A DNA stretch of 32,480 bases, taken from assembly GCA_014381825.1 (NCBI GenBank), contig JACNKX010000110.1:1-32480 (forward strand), read 5' to 3'. This stretch comes from Planctomycetota bacterium. GTDB lineage: Bacteria; Planctomycetota; Planctomycetia; Pirellulales; Pirellulaceae. The position numbers and the translations under genes were made by a program. Every line of letters starts with the position of its first letter. Positions within the stretch are counted from its first letter, which is position 1. Positions 9,553 to 17,395 of the stretch are shown here, piece after piece. The notes below the pieces were generated by a model. That model worked only from the letters and a program-made list of their open reading frames with translations. It made no database searches and was not told where the DNA came from.

Positions 9553-9692
9553 TCTTCTGCAACCTCCGTGACCATTCTCCACCGGGAGGCAGCATGACAC
9601 AACTCGCCAAACAACGCTGACGCCGTCGCGGTAATGATTGGCTATCAGACCGTATGCAATAGTCCGCCCGCGACAAGTGTCAGACGAGAACC

Positions 9693-11426
9693 ATGAAACG
9701 AATCTCTCCTGTTGCTGTACTAAGTGTGCTTGTGCTTGCGGCGTCCGAGGCGCCGACGACCGCGGACGAGTCGATGCCGATCCCACCGATTCAGATCGCG
9801 CATCGCGGTTTGCTGCGTCACGCTCCGGAAAACACGCTGCCTGCTTTTGCCGCATGTCTGGCACTCGGCATGGGATTCGAACTCGACATTCGGACGACAA
9901 AGGACGGTCATCTGGTTGTTTTGCACGACGACAATATCCAACGAACAACGAATGGCCCTTCGCGATCTGTTCGTGACATGACACTCAACGAAGTGAAACG
10001 GTTGGATGCAGGAGGTTGGTTCGACAAGACATACGCGGGAGTCCGTGTACCCACTCTAGAAGAAACCCTGTCGCTCGTGAGTCATCGTAAGCGTGGCCCG
10101 ACGATCATCGCTCTGAATGTGAAAGATGTGACTCGCAAAGGTGAAACACAGCTGGTGGACCTGGTCGAGAAGTACAACCTGCTCGGCGAATCCTTCGCGT
10201 TCGACCAGAGCGACGAGATGAGTCGTCGTCTCAAGAAACTGAACCCAGCTTTCCGGATTGGCCAGAACGTGAATCGACAGAGCATTGATGCTCGAATCGA
10301 GGAGGGCCTTCTCGACTGCTTCCTGCTGGCTTCGCTGCCGACTGCGGACGAGGTCTTGCGTCTACATGACCTCGACAAACAGGTCCTGTTCAACTTTGCC
10401 GGTTCTGGTGAGGGGCGTCGCAATCAAGACGCGTGGCAGCGGGCTGCGGCGGCCGGAATCGACGGTTTGCTCACTGACTACCCGCTGGAATGTCGTGCTG
10501 CCTGGCGCGCGGCCGATCGTGTTGCGGTGGCGCCTGCACTCGACCTGCGAGGCGTCTGGGTGGAAACACCGTGGGCGAAGCCCGTCATCGACCGAGGGAG
10601 ATTCGGAGCCTGGGACCACATGGCTGTCGATAATCCGTATGTGCATGTCGATGGCAATACCCTCTTTTGCTTTTACGAAGCACAGGACAAACCTTTTGCC
10701 AAAGGCGGACGCGAGGCATTTGGGATCGCGACCTCCAGCGATGGTGTCCATTGGAAGAAGCTAACGAGCAACCCGATCCTGACGACCGGCGATGATGGTG
10801 CGTGGGATCACATCGTCGCGAAACTGCCAGTCGGCGTGATCAAACGTGGGCAGCACTATCACCTTTTCTATTCCGGTCGAGACAGCCGTACGAAACAGAT
10901 TGGTTTGGCCACCGCTCGCCAAATCACCGGTCCGTGGACAAAGAGCCCAGACAATCCCGTTTTGAGGAGTCGGTCCGGTGATTGGGACAAGATGCTTTCT
11001 ACTCACCCCACACCGATGTTTGAAATCGACGGCCGTTATCACCTGTTGTTTCGTGGAATGGAAAGACGATACGAACAGCAGGGGGTCGGCCTCGCCGTCA
11101 GCACGGACCTTCTTCACTGGCAGCGCTTGCCGACCAGTCTGGTGATTCCTGCGAACGAAGAGATTGCCTCCCTGGCGGTTGCACGTAGCGAGCAGGGGTT
11201 CGTCGCCATTTCACAGCCAATGGACCTTAAGCGACGCAGCTACTGGTTGTCGAACGACCTGCAGCAATGGCAAAAAGGTCCTCCGGTCAACTTTCGAGCG
11301 TCCATTGCCGCGGAAACTTTGTCAAACCCGTTTCTATTCGACGGGCGCTGGACGGTACTCTATGAACAGAAGGACCGCATCTACCGAGCCGTCTTACATC
11401 CGCCTACCGACCAACAACGTAAATAG
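9693..11426 (+). CDS. Exported fusion: glycerophosphodiester phosphodiesterase domain plus GH43-like propeller
   Basis: 577 aa with a signal peptide of about 24 residues. Residues 33-285 are a GDPD domain (TIM barrel): AHRG with H37 and R38, APENTLPAF, ELD with E63 and D65, and VVLHDD with H78 give the general acid/base and metal ligands, and the domain closes with LLTDYP. Residues 290-570 form a propeller with blade motifs SSDGVHWKKL, GPWTKSPDNP, DKMLSTHPTPMFEIDGRYHLLFRG and STDLLHWQRL, as in GH43/GH130-like proteins. GDPD enzymes split glycerophosphodiesters into sn-glycerol-3-phosphate and an alcohol. The fusion suggests a glycosylated glycerophosphodiester or teichoic-acid-like substrate, which is inference. 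The gene is convergent with a DUF1501 gene 68 bp away. Confidence 0.85.
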   Translation: MKRISPVAVLSVLVLAASEAPTTADESMPIPPIQIAHRGLLRHAPENTLPAFAACLALGMGFELDIRTTKDGHLVVLHDDNIQRTTNGPSRSVRDMTLNEVKRLDAGGWFDKTYAGVRVPTLEETLSLVSHRKRGPTIIALNVKDVTRKGETQLVDLVEKYNLLGESFAFDQSDEMSRRLKKLNPAFRIGQNVNRQSIDARIEEGLLDCFLLASLPTADEVLRLHDLDKQVLFNFAGSGEGRRNQDAWQRAAAAGIDGLLTDYPLECRAAWRAADRVAVAPALDLRGVWVETPWAKPVIDRGRFGAWDHMAVDNPYVHVDGNTLFCFYEAQDKPFAKGGREAFGIATSSDGVHWKKLTSNPILTTGDDGAWDHIVAKLPVGVIKRGQHYHLFYSGRDSRTKQIGLATARQITGPWTKSPDNPVLRSRSGDWDKMLSTHPTPMFEIDGRYHLLFRGMERRYEQQGVGLAVSTDLLHWQRLPTSLVIPANEEIASLAVARSEQGFVAISQPMDLKRRSYWLSNDLQQWQKGPPVNFRASIAAETLSNPFLFDGRWTVLYEQKDRIYRAVLHPPTDQQRK

Positions 11427-11494
11427 GATTCGCGATCCACTACAGCGAACTGAACCGGCAGTCACATCAGCGGGAAGGCTTGACCTTCGCGGCG

Positions 11495-12880
11495 TCAAGA
11501 AAGCAGTCCCTCGATAACCTGGCCATGTACATCAGTCAGACGAAAGTCGCGGCCGGCGTGGCGGAAGATCAGGCGTTGATGGTCGAGTCCGAGGATGTGC
11601 AGGATCGTCGCGTGAAAGTCGTGTATGTGGACAGGGTTCTCCTCGACGCGATTCCCGATATCGTCCGTCTGTCCATACACGATCCCCGGTTTGACTCCGC
11701 CGCCGGCAAGCCAGCACGAAAACGCCGTCGGGTGATGGTTGCGACTCTTCGTCCCTTTGCCATCTTGTGCCCAGGGAGTCCGGCCAAACTCGGTACAGAA
11801 TATGAGCAGCGTGTCGTTGAACAAGCCACGTTGTTTTAGATCCTTGATGAGACCGGCGATCGGTTGATCGACTCGCTTCGCGTACTTCGCGTGCGTGCCA
11901 ACGTCGCGATGAGCCGCGTCCCAGTTGTCGCGGCACGCGCCGACTGCGTCGACAATCTCCACGAAACGAACGCCGTTCTCGATCAAGCACCGAGCCATCA
12001 CGCATTGCGCTGCGTAGGATGTGCGGTCGCCGGGATGTGACCCGTACAGCTCCAAAGTCTGCTTGGATTCCTGAGTCAAGTCGAGCACCTCCGGCGCGAG
12101 ATCCTGCAGGCCTTTCGCGGTGCGAAATGACTCGGCCCGCGTGGCAAGCTGCGAGTCATCCGGGCGGCGGCGAAGGTGTCTGCGATTCAACGTTTCGAGC
12201 AGACCGAGTTCCAATTCCTGCAGATGTGCTGGCGAAGCTGGTTTGAGATGGGGCAACGGCTCGTCGCCCGGCTTGATCCGAACGCCGCAGTGCACGCCGG
12301 GGAGGAAGTTCGCGTCCCAGATCTGTGGCCCACTGTAGGGTCGGTGTTCGGAGATCACCACATGCGCAGGCAGCTTGTCGTTGAAAGTGCCAAGACCGTA
12401 GCTCAGCCAGGCGCCCAGACTCGGCATTGCGACGGTCGTGCTTCCCGTATGAAGCTGCAGAGTGGCCTCGCCGTGATCTCGATGATCAGAGTGCATCGAT
12501 CGGATGAGCGCCACCTCGTGCATGACCTCGCGAAGGTGCGGGAACAAATCGCTGACCTCCGTGCCGCACTTTTTGTTCGGTCGGAATCGCCACAGAGGTG
12601 CCTTCAGAAAACGCTCGGCCTTGGGCTGCCCCGAAACGGCTGCTCGCAGTTCCGGGCCAATGGAAACATCGTGATCGCGGATCAGACGCGGTTTTGGGTC
12701 GAACGTGTCAACGTGTGAGTAGGCACCCGACATGTACAGCACGATGACGTGCTTGGCTCGCGGCGCGTGATGCGGTTGGGGAAGCGATCGGTTGGCTGCG
12801 ATCGCTGGCCGACCAAGTGGAATGCCTCCAGCCGTCGCAAGCGTCGCGAGAATTGCATCGCGTCGCGTGATTGGTTTCAT
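11495..12880 (-). CDS. DUF1501 family exported protein, PSD1 partner
   Basis: 461 aa. It begins MKPITRRDAILATLATAGGIP, a twin-arginine leader, and has YMSGAYSHVDTFDPKP, MHSDHRDHGEA, and a divergent C-terminal block TEFGRTPWAQDGKGTKSRNH in place of the usual GRDHWG, so it belongs to the other main DUF1501 branch. ATG 12880 lies 4 nt after the stop of the upstream PSCyt/PSD1 gene, so coupled translation is likely. This cytochrome-DUF1501 pairing is one of the commonest gene pairs in planctomycetes; the function is unknown but both proteins are exported. A TTG five codons upstream (12895) would overlap the partner gene and is less likely. Confidence 0.9.
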   Translation of the reverse strand: MKPITRRDAILATLATAGGIPLGRPAIAANRSLPQPHHAPRAKHVIVLYMSGAYSHVDTFDPKPRLIRDHDVSIGPELRAAVSGQPKAERFLKAPLWRFRPNKKCGTEVSDLFPHLREVMHEVALIRSMHSDHRDHGEATLQLHTGSTTVAMPSLGAWLSYGLGTFNDKLPAHVVISEHRPYSGPQIWDANFLPGVHCGVRIKPGDEPLPHLKPASPAHLQELELGLLETLNRRHLRRRPDDSQLATRAESFRTAKGLQDLAPEVLDLTQESKQTLELYGSHPGDRTSYAAQCVMARCLIENGVRFVEIVDAVGACRDNWDAAHRDVGTHAKYAKRVDQPIAGLIKDLKQRGLFNDTLLIFCTEFGRTPWAQDGKGTKSRNHHPTAFSCWLAGGGVKPGIVYGQTDDIGNRVEENPVHIHDFHATILHILGLDHQRLIFRHAGRDFRLTDVHGQVIEGLLS

Positions 12881-12884
12881 GGTT

Positions 12885-15800
12885 TCAGTCAACAAAGAAA
12901 AACTCGTTACTTGTGAGGATGGCGCGCGATAGCGAGATCAGCTCTCTTGGCGGCCCTGGACCGGCTGTGCCTGGTTGGGCGGCGCGATACTCGCCCAAGA
13001 ACTCTTTCAATGACGTCACCTCTTCCGCTTCCGGTGCTCTACCAAATGCGGAGAGAAACAGCTCGGCAATCCGCCCGTCATCGTCGTCAATCGTGGCAAG
13101 CCGAGCGGCCAACGCCTCGGACTGTTCGCGAATAAACGTCGAGTTCATCAGGAACAACGCCTGAGCGGGAACATGGGAAGTCCGACGGCTCGACGTGCTG
13201 GAGTTACGATCGGGTCCGTCGAATTGGTCGAGAATCGAATGGCGGAACAATCGTTGCGTCAGCAGGTAGACGCTTCGCCGGTTTGACACAGGTTCCATGT
13301 GGAAGGGGTTGTTGAGGCTGAAGCGGTTGTCGTACCACGGCTGCATTGGGTGCGCGCCACCTTGCGTGCGATCGAGTTGGCCGCTGACCGCCAGCATCGC
13401 GTCGCGGATCGATTCCGCATCAAGCCTCCGCCTCGGATATCTCGCCAAGAAGATGTTCTCTGGGTCGTTCGATGTTGTGTTTATCGCGGCAGACGAACTC
13501 AGTTGATAAGACTCGGTTAGCATGATCCGCCGATGCAGCTTCTTCAATGACCAGCCGTCTCTGACAAATGTCTCGGCGAGCCAGTCGAGCAACTTTGGGT
13601 GTGACGGCCTGACCCCTTGTCGACCGAAGTTGTCGGGCGTGGCGACGAGCCCGCGCCCGAAATGCTGTTGCCAGACTCGGTTCACGAGGACGCGCGCGGT
13701 AAGCGGGTGGTCGGGCTTGGTGAGCCAGTGGGCCAGCTCAAGGCGGCCAGAACCGCTCTCGATCGGTGGCGGCGTCTGCCCATCAAGCACTTGCAGGAAG
13801 CGGCGAGCAACGGTGGCGCCCGGCTGGTGAGGGCTGCCGCGGCGATGCAGCTTGGCATCGTGCGGCTGGCCTTCGGAAACCGCAAAGACAAACTCGATCG
13901 GCGGCTCCTTCGCCAGCCGCTGTTTTTCCTGCTTGATCCAGGCGAGGCCGTGCAACATCAGCTCGCGAAACGCCCCGCCGCGGAATGCCAGCAACTCTTC
14001 TCGACGTGTTTCGAGTTCCGGCAAGTCTGTCTCTGTCCGGTGAGCCTCCTCGATCTGCTGACAGACAATCTTATATTCATCCAGGGCCGGCTTGAGCCAC
14101 GGTCGGTGATGATTGTTGATCTGATACTCGTAGCGAGTGACCAATGCCCAGTATTCCTTGGCCTGCTTGAACGCAGTCGGCCGGGGCACAGCCGGCGACA
14201 GGTCCGATGGAGACTTTTCGTTCGACATGCCCATCCAAGGGTAAGTCGTGCTCTCGAAGATCCCGTACAACCCGTAGTAGTCCGTGTTCAAAATCGGATC
14301 GAACTTGTGGTCGTGGCATCGTGAACAACGCAGCGTGAGGCCCAGCACGCCGCGGCCGACGGTGTCGATCGTATCCTCGATGGTGAGGTGGATGTCGTCT
14401 TTCTTTGTGTTGCCGAATCGCCGCGACAAAGCAATGAACCCGGTGGCCACGGTCAGCCCGCGGGCAGTCGTTTCATCCTTAACTTCGCGTGCGAGAATGT
14501 CGCCAGCAATCTGAGACCGCAAGAACTCATCAAACTGCAAGTCGGCGTTCAACGAATCAATGACCCAGTTGCGATAGAGGTACGCGGTCTGAATCGGAAT
14601 GTCGCCGACGTCCCCTTGCGTGTCGGCGTAGCGGGCGACGTCCAGCCACAGCCTTCCGGCTCGCTCGCCATAGTGCTTCGAAGCGAGCAAACGATCGACG
14701 ACTTCGGCGAAAGCCTTCTGATCATTCGCTGGGTCGTCCAGAAAGCTCTGAATCTCGCCGGGAGTCGGCGGGAGACCAGTGAGATCGAACGTGGCACGAC
14801 GGATGAGCGTCCGCCGGTCTGCTCGTTTGGTCGCCTGGATTCCGGAATCGCGCCGTTTGAATTCGAGGAAGCGATCGATTGGCGAAGCTGCCCAGCGGGC
14901 GTCATCGATTACCGGAGGTTTGAAGATTCGGCGAGGTTGGAGCGCCCAGTCTTCGACGGGATCGATCGTCAGCTTGCGCGTTATGTTGTTATGAGGCTCT
15001 GGTGCATTGGCAGCGACCTTTGCCGAGCCACCTGGCCAGATCGCGCCATCGTCGATCCAGCGGCTGAGCGCAGCAATCTCGTCGCGCGACAGCGAGTCGT
15101 TCTTATCCGGCGGCATGTGAAGTTCTTTGTGTGTCCTCTTCACCGCGTGGATCAGCAGACTGTCCTCGGCTCGGCCGGGTACGATCGCCGGACCGAATTC
15201 GCCGCCGGCAATCAACGCTTGACGCGAGCCAACCGACAACACCGACTCTGCATCGGCGCCTCCCGAATGGCAGTCCGCGCATCGCTCAATGAGCAGTGGC
15301 CGCACCTTCAACTCGAAGAACTCTTCTTTGGCGGCTAACGGTGTAGTGCGCGTGGGCTGGTTCTTCAACGCATCCAAGCCGACTCGATAGTGCCGTGCCA
15401 TCGCATCGACCGGCAGCGCGCGGTCGTACAGGGCGAACTCGTCGATCAACCCCTGCCAGGGTGAGTTTGGATGAACGCCGTTGCCGATCCGTAGAGGACC
15501 GTCGTTGTCGATCTTCGTCATGGAAGGGAATGTCGATTCATTCACCTGCTTGCCGTCGAACAGCGCCCGCATGGTTCCTTCCGACTGCGACCGATCGACG
15601 ATAATCGCCACATGATGCCACATGCCGTCTCCAGCCGCTTTGTCGCCTGCTGGATTGCGGATTGACACGCCGAAAGACTTCTCCCCCTTGTCATGTATGC
15701 CGAGGTCATGAATGCGGAAGTAATAGTTCCCATCCTGACGAGCTCGATAAAACCACATCGAGTTGCGTGTGAACTTCGGTTTGTCGGCCTTGTAAAATAG

Positions 15801-16172
15801 GCTCGAATTCACGACGTTGTCCGGTTTGGCAGCCTCGTCGAGCAGCCACAGCTCAAGCGTGAACGAGCCGTTCAGAATCTCTTCGACGGCGGCATCCTGC
15901 ACCGGGGTTAACTCCGGCTCGATCCGGCCCGCCAGATGACTTCGGTCGAAGGAAGCAGCAAGCCCGCTGATCCCGCGACGCACAGGCCCCGTCGCTTTTG
16001 CCCAACCGTCCGTGCTGCCAGACTCATCACGAACAGCATCGCCAGAAACGGCTTCAAACCGCCAGTACAGCGCGGGATTGTCGGCGCGGACGACTGCGGT
16101 GTAGTCGGCTGCTGCGGTGTGGCGTGCCACCAGTAGCGTCGTGGCCAACACAAATATCGCGGGTATCCTCAT
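12885..16172 (-). CDS. LamG-PSCyt1-DUF1549-DUF1553 (PSD1) exported cytochrome protein
   Basis: 1095 aa. Order of parts: signal peptide (MRIPAIFVLATTLLVARHTAAA); a laminin-G/concanavalin-like domain to about residue 260 (ALYWRFEAVSGD, LIDEFALYDRAL); a planctomycete cytochrome-C domain with CADCH at about 296, MPPDKN and ALSRWIDDGAIWPGG; DUF1549 (GLPPTPGEI, GERAGRLWLDVARYADTQG, and the second haem-like motif CSRCHDHKFDP); and DUF1553 (GSGRLELAHWLTKPDHPLTARVLVNR, HPKLLDWLAETFV, SYQLSS, QALFLMNS). One haem is expected from each CxxCH. The family is tied to planctomycetes and usually precedes a DUF1501 gene, as here; its reaction is not known. The LamG part could bind a glycan. No break is visible. 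Confidence 0.93.
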   Translation of the reverse strand: MRIPAIFVLATTLLVARHTAAADYTAVVRADNPALYWRFEAVSGDAVRDESGSTDGWAKATGPVRRGISGLAASFDRSHLAGRIEPELTPVQDAAVEEILNGSFTLELWLLDEAAKPDNVVNSSLFYKADKPKFTRNSMWFYRARQDGNYYFRIHDLGIHDKGEKSFGVSIRNPAGDKAAGDGMWHHVAIIVDRSQSEGTMRALFDGKQVNESTFPSMTKIDNDGPLRIGNGVHPNSPWQGLIDEFALYDRALPVDAMARHYRVGLDALKNQPTRTTPLAAKEEFFELKVRPLLIERCADCHSGGADAESVLSVGSRQALIAGGEFGPAIVPGRAEDSLLIHAVKRTHKELHMPPDKNDSLSRDEIAALSRWIDDGAIWPGGSAKVAANAPEPHNNITRKLTIDPVEDWALQPRRIFKPPVIDDARWAASPIDRFLEFKRRDSGIQATKRADRRTLIRRATFDLTGLPPTPGEIQSFLDDPANDQKAFAEVVDRLLASKHYGERAGRLWLDVARYADTQGDVGDIPIQTAYLYRNWVIDSLNADLQFDEFLRSQIAGDILAREVKDETTARGLTVATGFIALSRRFGNTKKDDIHLTIEDTIDTVGRGVLGLTLRCSRCHDHKFDPILNTDYYGLYGIFESTTYPWMGMSNEKSPSDLSPAVPRPTAFKQAKEYWALVTRYEYQINNHHRPWLKPALDEYKIVCQQIEEAHRTETDLPELETRREELLAFRGGAFRELMLHGLAWIKQEKQRLAKEPPIEFVFAVSEGQPHDAKLHRRGSPHQPGATVARRFLQVLDGQTPPPIESGSGRLELAHWLTKPDHPLTARVLVNRVWQQHFGRGLVATPDNFGRQGVRPSHPKLLDWLAETFVRDGWSLKKLHRRIMLTESYQLSSSAAINTTSNDPENIFLARYPRRRLDAESIRDAMLAVSGQLDRTQGGAHPMQPWYDNRFSLNNPFHMEPVSNRRSVYLLTQRLFRHSILDQFDGPDRNSSTSSRRTSHVPAQALFLMNSTFIREQSEALAARLATIDDDDGRIAELFLSAFGRAPEAEEVTSLKEFLGEYRAAQPGTAGPGPPRELISLSRAILTSNEFFFVD

Positions 16173-16287
16173 CGCGTCATTCTACATTGAAAATTCTACC
16201 AGTGCGATTTTGGGTTTCTCGCCATTGACATCCATTGAACTGGGCAAGCAAAAGCGCGAGCCCGTGTGTACGATGGCCTTCCAGGTT

Positions 16288-17322
16288 TTAAGTACTCACC
16301 GCACACCCAATACGCCACACACCTCGCTGATCGTCAGACGTGCCGTCGCAGGCTTCATAGAGCATGCGAAAACCCAGGGCCTGGTTGTGCGGATTCCAAA
16401 CGACGCACATCTCCGAACACTTGGCCGCGTCCCAGGCTTTTGATCCTGGTGAATGAACGGGCTCGACGACCTTCTCCCAAGTCAAACCATCGCTCGAAAC
16501 GGCAGTCAAGATATCGGCACGTTTGGCGTCGCGGTATCCCGCATAGTACATCCGATAACTGCCATCGACCAAGCGGAGAATCTCCGGCGCAAAGCACGTC
16601 AATCGATCATGAGGACTGTCCGGGGCGACTCGGATACCCGGCTCCAACTTGAACTCGAGGCCGTCGTCCGACACGGCGCTAATGATCCCGCGGCCTCGCT
16701 CGTTGCAGTACAGCCTGCAGCGTCCGTTGTCAATGAACGCGATGCGCGGGGCGGAAACATTTCCATCCTTCAACGCGATTCGCTCGCCGGGCTCGACCGT
16801 CCAATTCAATCCATCGTTGGACACTCCGCTACGGATCGAGTTCGATTGCGATTGTGTCCCAGGACAACATTCGAAATACATGCGCAGCCTGCCGCATTCG
16901 CCGAGCACGGGAACGACTTCCGACGAGACAACGCGAAAGTCACCCGCGCCGCCTTGCTGTGGCGAAAGCCGAACTCCGCCTTCAGGTTTCCAAGTCACTC
17001 CATCGATCGAAGTCGCGCTGAGGATACGCGATGTCGCGTTGTCATAGTCATTCGCCCCGGTTGGGAAGCCGGCGCGCGGCAGGATTTGCGTGTAGTACAT
17101 TCGATAACCGCTCCCTGGTAACGCGACAACACGCGGCGAGACCGCGCCGCACAAGCCGGTGCGTGTGGCCTCTGCCGGCCACCTCACATCGGGCAAGGGG
17201 TCAGTGTCGCTGTCGGGAGGAGCGTCGATAGCGATCAACGCGCTGGTCCAATCGACTCCGGGATCCGTTGGCGGAGTGTGTACCAAGGGAGACGCTGCAG
17301 CTGATTTTGTCAGACTGATCAT
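16288..17322 (-). CDS. Five-bladed beta-propeller protein (GH43/GH32-like fold)
   Basis: 344 aa with no signal peptide. Five repeats are easy to see, each pairing an aromatic strand with a DG-W turn: GYRMYYTQI then SIDGVTWKPE, RLRMYFECC then SNDGLNWTVE, RCRLYCNER then SDDGLEFKLE, SYRMYYAGY then SSDGLTWEKV, and FRMLYEAC near the end. This is the signature of a five-bladed propeller such as GH43/GH130 phosphorylases and hydrolases. No catalytic acids could be assigned, so enzymatic activity is uncertain. An AGGA lies about 6 nt before the ATG. It sits 73 bp after the propeller-esterase gene on the same strand and may be cotranscribed with it. Confidence 0.8.
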   Translation of the reverse strand: MISLTKSAAASPLVHTPPTDPGVDWTSALIAIDAPPDSDTDPLPDVRWPAEATRTGLCGAVSPRVVALPGSGYRMYYTQILPRAGFPTGANDYDNATSRILSATSIDGVTWKPEGGVRLSPQQGGAGDFRVVSSEVVPVLGECGRLRMYFECCPGTQSQSNSIRSGVSNDGLNWTVEPGERIALKDGNVSAPRIAFIDNGRCRLYCNERGRGIISAVSDDGLEFKLEPGIRVAPDSPHDRLTCFAPEILRLVDGSYRMYYAGYRDAKRADILTAVSSDGLTWEKVVEPVHSPGSKAWDAAKCSEMCVVWNPHNQALGFRMLYEACDGTSDDQRGVWRIGCAVST

Positions 17323-17395
17323 GCTTTCCTAAATCACTCGGCGGGATGTCATACGAACCGGGATCACAGGATCGTGTACGTTTTCTGTTGGCAAG

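Noticed and set aside
9553-9984. N-terminal extension of the sialidase fragment
   Set aside because: The added residues show no Asp-box, leader or similarity and run antisense into the GDPD gene.
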